Assembly (NCBI GenBank): GCA_964535315.1
Contig: CAZHTS010000071.1
Span: 1 to 23,940, forward strand
DNA length: 23,940 nucleotides
Direction of reading: 5' to 3'
Source of the DNA: CAZHTS01 sp964535315
GTDB taxonomy: Bacteria > Chloroflexota > Anaerolineae > Anaerolineales > Anaerolineaceae
Shown: piece by piece, positions 7,979 to 14,840 of the stretch
How positions within the stretch are numbered: the stretch's first letter is position 1
Layout: each line of letters opens with the position of its first letter
Notes under the pieces: model-generated
Databases searched by the model: none
Seen by the model: the letters and a program-made list of their open reading frames with translations, nothing else
What the model was told of the DNA's origin: nothing
Program-made: the position numbers and the translations under genes

Positions 7979-8821
7979 TCAGCGGGAAGACCGGGCCGTT
8001 TCCAGGACGTGTTGTATGCCCCGGATGACCCGCGGCGTCTTGATCTCGCCGCCGCATAGCAGCAGGGTGAAGTTTTCGGCCAGAATCTCTTCCGGGTGGA
8101 TGATGTAGTCGGTGTTCAGACCGATGTTTTCGTAGAGGTTGCCGATGTCTTCTGCCCTGTACAGCCGGTTGTGCGTGGGATCATAGAACTGGAGGTTGAA
8201 GTTGTGCGGGTCATCGCCCGCGGCGAGGAACAAGAGGGGATAGACATTCCTGTTCTCTTCATCGATACGCGCCTTGAAATAGTATTGCCGGGTGGGAGCG
8301 TCGGGGTTGGTGATGATCGTGCTCTGGTATGCCTGCCCGAGCTCAATTTCGGCGCCTCTGTAAAAGCCTATTTCTTTGTATAACGCTTCCTGCAGGGCCG
8401 GGTGGTTGCGGCTGATCAGGTGAAACAGTTCGTGAACCAGCAGACGCACCAGCCTGTCGGCGTCGCGCTGCAGGGCTTTGGGGTGCAGGACGATGCAGTT
8501 GCTTCCCCGGCAATAGGCCGAACCGGGTTCCTCGCTGCCATTCGTCTGGCAGAAAATGACCTCGGGCGGCAGCAGGCGCGTGTTTTCGTCCAGGATGGCG
8601 CAGGCCTGTGCGAAACAGGCGCGTACTTTCTGCTCGTCCTCCTGGAGCCAGTCTCTGGCGGAATTGCGGATCGTCGCCCCTAAGGCAGCCATATTGGCCG
8701 TGGCGGATTGGGTGCGAAAGTGGATATCCATGGCCGACAGGCGGCGGGTAAAAGCGTCCTCTTGCGTCAGATAGCGGGCCGTCTCTGCGACGCCCGGAAA
8801 TTGTGCTGTTACGATGTCCAT
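7979..8821 (-). CDS. HExxH zinc metalloprotease-like protein, unknown family
   Basis: The 280-residue protein starts at an ATG (8821) with GAGG four bases upstream; the frame stays open further back without a better start. The zinc-binding motif HELFH is at residues 130-134, in the helix RLVRLLVHELFHLISRNHP. Glu150 in EALYKEIGF, sixteen residues after the motif, could be the third ligand, as in gluzincins. Before it, SAYCRGSNCIVLHPKAL gives a likely edge strand of the active site. There is no signal peptide or membrane segment, so it is predicted to be cytoplasmic. It heads an operon with the Lcl-domain membrane protein and the helical repeat protein. Proteolytic activity is inferred from the motif alone; I do not recognise a named family. 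Confidence 0.75.
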   Translation of the reverse strand: MDIVTAQFPGVAETARYLTQEDAFTRRLSAMDIHFRTQSATANMAALGATIRNSARDWLQEDEQKVRACFAQACAILDENTRLLPPEVIFCQTNGSEEPGSAYCRGSNCIVLHPKALQRDADRLVRLLVHELFHLISRNHPALQEALYKEIGFYRGAEIELGQAYQSTIITNPDAPTRQYYFKARIDEENRNVYPLLFLAAGDDPHNFNLQFYDPTHNRLYRAEDIGNLYENIGLNTDYIIHPEEILAENFTLLLCGGEIKTPRVIRGIQHVLETARSSR

Positions 8822-8863
8822 TATGCCTCGAAGTCCTGTTACCCATCCCTCGGAAAATATGGG

Positions 8864-8892
8864 GATCCGCCATCGCTGCGATGGCATGGATC
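8864..8892 (-). promoter_or_regulatory. Hairpin in the probable 5' UTR of the metalloprotease operon
   Basis: GCCATCGC and GCGATGGC are perfect arms around a single base (8869-8885). GATCC (8864-8868) and GGATC (8888-8892) extend the stem with a two-base bulge, giving 13 pairs. It lies between the -10 at 8915-8920 and the start codon at 8821. No U-tract follows, so it is not a simple terminator. Confidence 0.45.
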
Positions 8893-8914
8893 GGAAGGTT
8901 TATTGTTCGATAGG

Positions 8915-8920
8915 ATTATA
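8915..8920 (-). promoter_or_regulatory. Consensus -10 box of the metalloprotease operon
   Basis: TATAAT on the minus strand, about 94 bases upstream of the metalloprotease ATG. No good -35 is found at 16-18 bases (the sequence there is GC-rich), so the promoter may need an activator or be weak. Confidence 0.4.
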
Positions 8921-8997
8921 CTACTCCATTCCCGACATGCCGTCCAGCCTGTGCGGGCTGTACGGGCGGCGAAAATGATCTTAATCCGGGTGCGCTC

Positions 8998-9026
8998 TTG
9001 ACAAAGCGACAGTTGTGTCGCATAAT
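8998..9026 (+). promoter_or_regulatory. Near-consensus sigma70 promoter of the TetR-isochorismatase operon
   Basis: A perfect TTGACA (8998-9003) is followed by a 17-base spacer and CATAAT (9021-9026). The expected transcription start is near 9033, about 42 bases before the TetR ATG. The spacer contains one palindromic operator and a second covers the start site. Confidence 0.8.
9006..9021. promoter_or_regulatory. TetR operator 1 (palindrome in the promoter spacer)
   Basis: GCGACA, four bases (GTTG), then TGTCGC: a perfect 6-4-6 dyad between the -35 and -10 boxes, its last base being the first base of the -10. The placement would block RNA polymerase. TetR-family repressors commonly bind such dyads next to their own genes; binding here is inferred. 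Confidence 0.7.
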
Positions 9027-9030
9027 CAAG

Positions 9031-9052
9031 AAAGAGACATAAATGTCGCTTT
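9031..9052. promoter_or_regulatory. TetR operator 2 (imperfect palindrome over the start site)
   Basis: AAAGAGACAT, two bases, then ATGTCGCTTT: ten-base arms with a single mismatch. The core GAGACA-N4-TGTCGC (9034-9049) has the same 6-4-6 layout as operator 1, with centres 28 bases apart. It overlaps the predicted transcription start. Confidence 0.65.
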
Positions 9053-9074
9053 TTGTGACTGCGGAGGTGCGAAC

Positions 9075-9659
9075 ATGTTAAAGAAAGGTGCGGCGACAAA
9101 AGATGCGTTGGTGCAAATCGGGCGCGAACTGTTTGCCGAAAAGGGTTATGCGGCGGTAACGATGGAAGACTTTTGCGCCCGCAGCGGGCTGAGCCGCGGC
9201 GGACTGTATCGCCACTTTGCCTCGCCCCGGGCAATTTTCATTGCTGTGCTGGATCTTGACCGGCAGGATGCCGCCGGCCAGTTGGACGAGGCCATTTCGA
9301 AACAATGGCCCGCCAGGGATTTGCTGCGCTTTTTTGTCGAGCAACAAAAGCAGGAGATTCAGGCCGGCAAAGGTCGCCTGTCGGTGGCTGTATACGAATT
9401 CTGCACCACCGAGGCCGGGCAGCAGACTTACCTGGAGGAACGTTTTGCTGCGGCGGTGGTTACCCTGGCGCGCCTGATCCGCTATGGGCAGGCGCGCGGC
9501 GAGTTTGTGGCCTGCGATGCAGAGGAAACGGCCGGGCACATCGTTATCTTTCTGGAGGGGCTCCGCCTGTCGTCGGCTGTGATCCCCTTCTCCGGCGCCG
9601 CCGTGGAAAAGCAGTTGGGGTTTGTGTATCGTCTGTTGGTTAAAGGAGCGGAACAGTGA
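9075..9659 (+). CDS. TetR-family transcriptional regulator
   Basis: The 194-residue protein has a typical TetR N-terminus: helices from ATKDALVQIGRELFAEKGY and the helix-turn-helix TMEDFCARSGLSRGGLYRHFASPRAIF (about 29-55). A variable helical ligand-binding domain follows. The ATG at 9075 is chosen because GGAGGT lies six bases upstream; the in-frame ATG of a longer version would place the operators inside the coding region. It is probably a repressor of its own operon, given the two matching dyads in the promoter. The stop overlaps the GTG of the isochorismatase-like gene, so the two are co-translated and the hydrolase substrate or a relative may be the inducer. Confidence 0.92.
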   Translation: MLKKGAATKDALVQIGRELFAEKGYAAVTMEDFCARSGLSRGGLYRHFASPRAIFIAVLDLDRQDAAGQLDEAISKQWPARDLLRFFVEQQKQEIQAGKGRLSVAVYEFCTTEAGQQTYLEERFAAAVVTLARLIRYGQARGEFVACDAEETAGHIVIFLEGLRLSSAVIPFSGAAVEKQLGFVYRLLVKGAEQ

Positions 9660-10189
9660 AGAAAGCCTTGTTGGTGATCGATATGCAGTGGATGCCGTTT
9701 GTCTGGAAGGACTACGGGGGGAAACCGGTGTTTAACGAGGAAGGTTTGCTTGCCAATGTCAGTAACCTGATCGACCGGGCGCGGCGGGCCGCTGCCCCGA
9801 TTTATTATGTGATGTATACCGAGGGCGCCGGTTCACCCCGGGCAGAAGGGCAGCCCCTGTGGCAGGTGCACCCGGCGCTTGCACCGCAGAGCGGGGATCA
9901 CCTTCTGGTAAAGTACCACGCCGATTCTTTTCTGGAAACCGGGTTGGACACGCGCCTGCGCCAGCAGGGCGTCGGCGCGGTGGTGTTGTGCGGCGTCCAG
10001 ACCGAGTTTTGCGTCGACACCACCTGCAAGAGCGCCTTTTCACAGGGCTTTCGCGTTGAACTGGCTGCCGACGGGCACAGCACTTACGACTCGCACCTGC
10101 TCCCCGCCGCGACAATCATTGCCCATCACAACCATATCCTGGCGCAGTTCGCCCGGATTGAACCGGCGGCTGCCATCGAGATGGAATAG
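9656..10189 (+). CDS. Isochorismatase-family cysteine hydrolase
   Basis: The 177-residue protein starts with a GTG that overlaps the TetR stop (GTGA), with AGGAG nearby. The catalytic triad of the family is complete: Asp9 in LLVIDMQ, Lys86 in LLVKYHADSF and the nucleophile Cys119 in the cis-peptide motif GVQTEFCVDTT. Members hydrolyse isochorismate, nicotinamide, N-carbamoyl compounds and similar amide or ether substrates. The lack of a nicotinamidase zinc motif (DxH after the first strand) makes a nicotinamidase less likely. The protein should be cytoplasmic. The substrate cannot be read from sequence. Regulation by the adjacent TetR is strongly suggested by the operon structure. Confidence 0.92.
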   Translation: MKKALLVIDMQWMPFVWKDYGGKPVFNEEGLLANVSNLIDRARRAAAPIYYVMYTEGAGSPRAEGQPLWQVHPALAPQSGDHLLVKYHADSFLETGLDTRLRQQGVGAVVLCGVQTEFCVDTTCKSAFSQGFRVELAADGHSTYDSHLLPAATIIAHHNHILAQFARIEPAAAIEME

Positions 10190-10201
10190 CCGGGCGGTAG
10201 T

Positions 10202-10399
10202 TTATTTGTCTTCTAACTGCATTTCCACGTCGGCAATACGCCCCCGGGCCAGTTCTTCGGGGATGTAGACTTCACCACACTGCGGGCACTTGAGCATGTC
10301 GGCGTAAAAGCTGTGGCCCAGGTAGCTCAGATAGGTTTTGATCGGCTGTAATTCTTGCCGGCACTGGCAGCAAATGATGACCTGTTTGTCGTCCGGCAT
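10202..10399 (-). CDS. Small double-CxxC redox/zinc-ribbon protein of the aldehyde oxidoreductase module
   Basis: The 65-residue protein contains CxxC at Cys10/Cys13 and CPQC at Cys38/Cys41, a rubredoxin- or zinc-ribbon-like arrangement that could bind one iron or zinc. The ATG at 10399 has GGAGGG close upstream and starts three bases after the stop of the Fe-S flavoprotein gene, so translation is coupled. Small proteins of this kind (as I recall, the DVU_1557 / CLJU_RS11820 type) are typical companions of MOP-type aldehyde oxidoreductases and their Fe-S flavin partner, the same gene order as here. A role as an electron carrier or maturation factor is inferred. Confidence 0.8.
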   Translation of the reverse strand: MPDDKQVIICCQCRQELQPIKTYLSYLGHSFYADMLKCPQCGEVYIPEELARGRIADVEMQLEDK

Positions 10400-10402
10400 T
10401 GC

Positions 10403-12652
10403 TCAACCCTCCTCGATGCTCATGCGGTGGCTGTAGGCGTTGACCAACACGAACTCTTGCCCGGAGCCGGCTTCCAGGGGATGATACACGGCCCAATAGG
10501 TCATGTTGCCGATTTGCAGATGCCCGATGAAGTGGCGCGTCTGTGGGTCTTGCAATTTTTTGCCGCTGCGCTCGCAGTGGGCGATGACCGCCGCCACCTC
10601 TGTTTCCAGGATCATGTCGGCGCTCAACTTTTGCCTGATCTCGGGCGCAATGTGCAGATGGATGGGCGGGTCTTCAGGGGCCATTGTCGTTTCGTCCTTC
10701 CAGAATTCGTGTAGCAGTTGGGCCTTCAAACGGAGGCGATTGCTCCTGCGTTCCGTCAGCGTGGGCGAGGCGCGGTTGGAGTCGTGCAGCCCGAAGAGGA
10801 TGTCCAGCAGGTGATAAGTCGGTTTTTGGGCGGCAGCGAAAATGTCGCGGCAGTTGCTGCAATAGGTGACGTAGGGCAGGTCATTTTGTGCGATGCGGGC
10901 GGACACCACCTGGCGCGCATAGCGCGGGTTGGTGGTGACGACCTGCCCACCCCAACTACAGCATGCCGCCAGTTTCCCTTCCAACGGCAGCGGCTGGCGG
11001 TCGAAACCGGCCATTTCCACCAGGCGGCGGACGGTGTGTTGCAGACCGGGCTCGTCGCGGCTGGCGCAGGGGTCGAAGACCGAGACGGTTTCCCCGCCGC
11101 CGGCGGCGAGCGGTGAGGCGCCCCACTGTAACATCAGATCGTACAGAAAGACCGCCGGCACATCGGGCAGGTAGCGTCCAAATTTTTGTTTGCAGGTCGG
11201 GCAGGCAAAAACCAGTGTGGGCCTGCCCAGGGCGGCCCACTGCTCGTACAGGCCGGCGATAACCGCGGCGTGAATGCTTTCGTCGCCGGCCCATTCGGCC
11301 GGCGCGCCGCAGCATTGCAGCAGCAGCGCCGTGTCGGGGCGCTGCGCCAGCAGCCAGCGATAACTGGCGCCGACGTACCGCGGGTCGGATGCGCCCAACT
11401 GGCAGCCCGGGAAGAAGGCGTATTGGCTCTGGCGATAACCAGCGGGCAGTTTGCAGATTTGCGCCGCCGGGCCGTTGCTGAACGCCATGTCGCGCAGCCA
11501 GAAATCATGGAACGCCCAGGGCATGGCGCCCTTCTGGCGCATGATGCGATGGTTTTGCAGCAGGAATTCGCCGGTGTCGATATCGATCGGACAGACTTCT
11601 TTGCACAGGCCGCACTGGTTACAGGTGGAGATAAAACGCGTCGCCAACGTACCGTTGCCATCCAACGTGCCGGGGTGGATGGTCAGTTCGACCTCTTCGG
11701 CGATCCGTTTGGGGTATTTCTTGAAGTAATGCATCAGGTCGCAGTAGCGCACACAGGCGTCGCACGAGCAGCGCAGGCAGCGTTGGGCTTCGCGGACGGC
11801 CTCGTCGCGGTCGAAGGCCTGCCCGTCGGCCGGCAGCACCGGCGCGGCGGGTGTAATCCGCTCGGGGTCGAGCGTCAGGCGGGTGGCGTTATGCGCGTGC
11901 GGCTGGTTCATACTGCCCACTTTGAGATACCGTTCGATGGCGGCGGTCACGTGCAGCCCATCGGCGATGGCCTGCATGCTGTTTGCGCCCACCAGCGAGC
12001 CGCCCAGAAAGACGCCGGGGGTGGTGCTGGCAAAAGCCCCGCCGGGGTCGCGCTGCAGCCCAAAATCGCGCCCGCCGGCTCCGCTGGCGATGTAAACTGC
12101 GTCAAAGTTTAAATCTGCCAGTTGGGTGATCTCCGTTTGCAGACGTAGATCATATTTTTCGTGGATGAACTGCCGGTCGATGTCCGTTAAGAACACCTCG
12201 GGGGGCAGCAGTTCCCAGAGATGTCCGCCGATTCTGTCTGAACGTTCGTAGACGGTGACGTCATATTTTTTGGACGCCAGGCGCAGGGCGCAGGCCAGCC
12301 CGCTGATGCCTGCGCCGATGATGGCCACCCGTTTGTCCTTGGGCGGCAGATTATAGTTGTTGGGGGCGGTATTGCGCGCATGGCGCAGGGCGGCGTTTTC
12401 CAGCAGGCGCAGGGCGATGGACGCATCCGTCGTGCGCCGCGGGCAGACCTGCCGGCAGGGTTCGTCGCACAGGGCGGCAACGATGCCGGGGAAACCGGTG
12501 GCGTTGAGATACAGACGGTAGGCGGCGTTGAACGCGCCGCGCTGCATCTTCTCGATAAAATCGCGTACGTCCAGCTGAAACGGGCAGGCGGCGGTACAAA
12601 AGGCCGGTTCGTGCTGCAAACAGTCCTGGATGTTTCCTTGTTCTCGTTCCAA
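10403..12652 (-). CDS. FAD / multi-Fe-S oxidoreductase with two CCG (HdrB-like) domains, partner of aldehyde oxidoreductase
   Basis: The 749-residue protein most likely starts at a TTG (12652) next to LEREQGNIQDC; the Shine-Dalgarno sequence is weak and longer frames are shadows. Residues 11-70 hold an Fe-S domain like that of dihydropyrimidine dehydrogenase or glutamate synthase beta (CTAACP, DEPCRQVCPRR). The FAD Rossmann motif GAGISG is at 113-118. Two ferredoxin-like cysteine groups follow (Cys292-304 and Cys344/347/350/354). Two cysteine-rich CCG domains come next: Cys417, Cys447-448, Cys484/487, and Cys529, Cys564-565, Cys598/601. These are the heterodisulfide-reductase HdrB/GlpC type. 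A 100-residue C-terminal domain is unassigned. The flavin part ends soon after the FAD fold, without a second GxGxxG, so the usual NAD(P)-binding subdomain seems absent. It probably passes electrons from the aldehyde oxidoreductase encoded just upstream to a cytoplasmic or membrane acceptor. It resembles the DVU_1558-type dicluster-binding proteins. Confidence 0.85.
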   Translation of the reverse strand: MEREQGNIQDCLQHEPAFCTAACPFQLDVRDFIEKMQRGAFNAAYRLYLNATGFPGIVAALCDEPCRQVCPRRTTDASIALRLLENAALRHARNTAPNNYNLPPKDKRVAIIGAGISGLACALRLASKKYDVTVYERSDRIGGHLWELLPPEVFLTDIDRQFIHEKYDLRLQTEITQLADLNFDAVYIASGAGGRDFGLQRDPGGAFASTTPGVFLGGSLVGANSMQAIADGLHVTAAIERYLKVGSMNQPHAHNATRLTLDPERITPAAPVLPADGQAFDRDEAVREAQRCLRCSCDACVRYCDLMHYFKKYPKRIAEEVELTIHPGTLDGNGTLATRFISTCNQCGLCKEVCPIDIDTGEFLLQNHRIMRQKGAMPWAFHDFWLRDMAFSNGPAAQICKLPAGYRQSQYAFFPGCQLGASDPRYVGASYRWLLAQRPDTALLLQCCGAPAEWAGDESIHAAVIAGLYEQWAALGRPTLVFACPTCKQKFGRYLPDVPAVFLYDLMLQWGASPLAAGGGETVSVFDPCASRDEPGLQHTVRRLVEMAGFDRQPLPLEGKLAACCSWGGQVVTTNPRYARQVVSARIAQNDLPYVTYCSNCRDIFAAAQKPTYHLLDILFGLHDSNRASPTLTERRSNRLRLKAQLLHEFWKDETTMAPEDPPIHLHIAPEIRQKLSADMILETEVAAVIAHCERSGKKLQDPQTRHFIGHLQIGNMTYWAVYHPLEAGSGQEFVLVNAYSHRMSIEEG

Positions 12653-12669
12653 ATTCGGCTCTCTTCGTT

Positions 12670-12700
12670 CCGCCCCGGAGTGCGGCGCGCCCCGGGGCGG
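12670..12700 (-). promoter_or_regulatory. Intercistronic GC-rich hairpin in the aldehyde oxidoreductase operon
   Basis: CCGCCCCGG (12670-12678) and CCGGGGCGG (12692-12700) are perfect nine-base arms with a 13-base loop. The hairpin lies between the aldehyde oxidoreductase stop (12720) and the TTG start of the next gene. Without a T-tract it is more likely an mRNA processing or stability element, tuning the ratio of the two proteins, than a terminator. Confidence 0.5.
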
Positions 12701-12719
12701 ATGGCGGTTGAGTCTGGGA

Positions 12720-14840
12720 TTACTTGCGAATAAACGACACGGGGTTGGCCCGGATGTTTTCCAACTCGTCGTACAGGTCGGAACCGAGGAAGTATTTCTC
12801 CGGCGGCTGGATGCTGCCGCCGGCGGCGAGGAGCTCCAACCCGGTCTTGACCTTTTCTTTGGTGGCGGGCATTTCGTAGATGCGCACGCCGCAGGCGTTG
12901 TAGATGGCGTTGAGCACCGCCACATGCCCGCTGGCCTGGAAGGCCTCGGACGCGCCTGAGGAGCCAAACGGGCCGCTGGCGTCGTGGTTTTCGAGATGGA
13001 TGACGGTGATGTCGTCGGGGATGTCCAGGATGTAAGGCACGCCGCTGTTGGCCAGGTTGGTGTGCTTCTTGACGTCGTCGTAATTCTCGCTGAGGGCAAA
13101 GCCGATGCTGTGCGAGATGCCGCCGTAGGCCTGGCCGTTGACGGCGGCGATGTTGCCGACCTTGCCGACCTCATCCACGCAGGTGAAGCGCACCACCCTG
13201 GTTTTGCCGGTGCGGGTGTCGACTTCGACCTCGGCCAGGTTGAGGGCATAGGTGTAGGCCGGGGTGGGGTCGCCGACGCCGGTGTTGGGATCGAGGCGGC
13301 ACAGCCCCGGCGTAGCGGTGGTTTCGTATTTGCCTTCGTAACGGGTGGGAATGCCCTCGCTGGCCATTTCGGCGTAGCTGCGGTAGCTGCCGTCCGGCTT
13401 GCGCATGGCATTCAACAGCTTCTCGGCAGCAACGATCGTGGCGTTGCCGTTCATGTAATGCGAGCGGCTGGCGGCGGACATGCCGCTGTCCGGGCAGACG
13501 CCGGTGTCATTCTGCACGAGCCGGATGCGCTCGGGGGGCACGCCCAGCGGCTTGAGCGCCTCGAGGGTGACCATCAGCGAGCCGATGTCGCCGCCCTGGC
13601 CGACATCTTGCCAGGTATCGTATTTGGTGATGGTGTCATCCGGGTTCAATTCCAGCCGTACGGCGGCGCTGTCGGGGGAAGAGCCGGCGCGGGTCACGTT
13701 GAAACCGCCCCAGGCCAGCCCGACGCCGCGGCGCACTGCGGGGGTGTCCTTTTCTTTGGCTTCTCGCACCGCCCGCTCGTAGAACGGGCGCATCTTTTCC
13801 ATGATCTCTTGCATGGGATACTGGCGGAAGGGGTAACTGTTGATGTTGGTGTCGCCAGGGCGGGCGATATTGCGCCAGCGGAACTCAAAGGGATCGATGC
13901 CGGCCTTTTCGGCCAGCATGTCCATCAACGCCTCGCTCAGGGTAAAAGCCTGCGGCGAGCCGTAACTGCGGTAAGCCACCCCAAAGTTGTGGTTGGTGTT
14001 GGCAACCCGTACCAGCCCGGCGGCGTGCGGCACCCGGTAAGGGAAAAAGACGAAGCGTGCCGGCTTGGTCATCTTGTCGTCGCCGCCCCAGGAGTAGGCG
14101 CCGTGATCCATGCCGAAGTCGAACTCGGCGGCGGTGATGCTGCCGTTTTCGTCGCAGGCCAGGCGTCCGTTGGCGTGACATGGGCTGCGTTTGCCGGTGA
14201 AGTGCTGGTATTCCTCATAACTCATCGAGAGCGCCACCGGCATGCGGGTGACCACCGCTGCGGCAGCGACCAGGGCCACGTCGCCGGGGTTGGTCGACCA
14301 GCCAAAGCTCCCACCGGTGGGGTTCATGACGATGCGCAGTTTTTCCTTGGGGACGCCGACCGGGTTGCCCATGCGGCTGATGGTGGCGTAAACCCCCTGC
14401 GATTTGCAGTGCACGGTCAGGTTGTCGTTTTCGTCGAAGTAAGCCTGCAACGTGACGCCCTCGATGGAGAGGTGCGGCTGGCGCGACGAGTAGAAACTGC
14501 CTTCCACATGGCAGGCAGAATCGTCGATGATCTCGGCCACGNNNNNNNNNNNNNNNNNNNNNNNNNNNNNNNNNNNNNNNNNNNNNNNNNNNNNNNNNNN
14601 NNNNNNNNNNNNNNNNNNNNNNNNNNNNNNNNNNNNNNNNNCGATCTTCTTGATGCACGAACGCACCAGTTTGTCGTTGAGGATGACCGAACAGGAGCCG
14701 CACACGCCCGTGTCGCAGCCGACTTTTGTGCCGGTCAGCCCCAGGCGGCGCAATACGTCTGCCAGGGAATCCTTCTCCGCATCGCACATGAACATGCGAT
14801 TGACGCCGTTGATGTTCAGCCACATTTTCCTTAGTTTCAT
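12720..14840 (-). CDS. MOP-type molybdenum aldehyde oxidoreductase, interrupted by a scaffold gap
   Basis: The enzyme should oxidise aldehydes to carboxylic acids at a molybdopterin cytosine dinucleotide centre. The ATG at 14840 has AGGAG five bases upstream. Residues 1-66 are the plant-ferredoxin-like [2Fe-2S] domain with Cys42, Cys47, Cys50 and Cys62. After the gap the molybdenum domains follow Desulfovibrio gigas MOP closely: VEGSFYSSRQPH, GGSFGW (the Phe-Gly pair), AYRSYGSPQ (active-site Arg), DVGQGGDIG and SSGASEAF, which keeps the catalytic Glu. The motif GG-L-AQG-IG of MOP reads GGISHSIG, so a conserved Gln is His. Alignment from memory puts about 275 missing residues (second [2Fe-2S] domain and start of the Mo domain) in the gap, roughly 0.8 kb. 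A C-terminal extension of about 40 residues is present. The Fe-S flavoprotein and the double-CxxC protein follow in the same operon. Confidence 0.88.
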   Translation of the reverse strand: MKLRKMWLNINGVNRMFMCDAEKDSLADVLRRLGLTGTKVGCDTGVCGSCSVILNDKLVRSCIKKIXXXXXXXXXXXXXXXXXXXXXXXXXXXXXXXXXXVAEIIDDSACHVEGSFYSSRQPHLSIEGVTLQAYFDENDNLTVHCKSQGVYATISRMGNPVGVPKEKLRIVMNPTGGSFGWSTNPGDVALVAAAAVVTRMPVALSMSYEEYQHFTGKRSPCHANGRLACDENGSITAAEFDFGMDHGAYSWGGDDKMTKPARFVFFPYRVPHAAGLVRVANTNHNFGVAYRSYGSPQAFTLSEALMDMLAEKAGIDPFEFRWRNIARPGDTNINSYPFRQYPMQEIMEKMRPFYERAVREAKEKDTPAVRRGVGLAWGGFNVTRAGSSPDSAAVRLELNPDDTITKYDTWQDVGQGGDIGSLMVTLEALKPLGVPPERIRLVQNDTGVCPDSGMSAASRSHYMNGNATIVAAEKLLNAMRKPDGSYRSYAEMASEGIPTRYEGKYETTATPGLCRLDPNTGVGDPTPAYTYALNLAEVEVDTRTGKTRVVRFTCVDEVGKVGNIAAVNGQAYGGISHSIGFALSENYDDVKKHTNLANSGVPYILDIPDDITVIHLENHDASGPFGSSGASEAFQASGHVAVLNAIYNACGVRIYEMPATKEKVKTGLELLAAGGSIQPPEKYFLGSDLYDELENIRANPVSFIRK
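14542..14641. other. Scaffold gap of 100 Ns inside the aldehyde oxidoreductase gene
   Basis: A 100-N placeholder interrupts the gene. Coding frame is continuous on both sides when compared with the MOP family, and the missing family residues imply a true size near 0.8 kb. Confidence 0.98.

Noticed and set aside
10403..13411. A version of the Fe-S flavoprotein extended by about 250 residues at its N-terminus.
   Set aside because: The extension overlaps the end of the aldehyde oxidoreductase gene out of frame and is basic, low-complexity shadow sequence. Family similarity starts near the TTG at 12652.
12984..14834. A 616-codon plus-strand open frame.
   Set aside because: It is antisense to the aldehyde oxidoreductase gene, crosses the N gap, has low-complexity composition and no recognisable motif. 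High GC produces such shadow frames.
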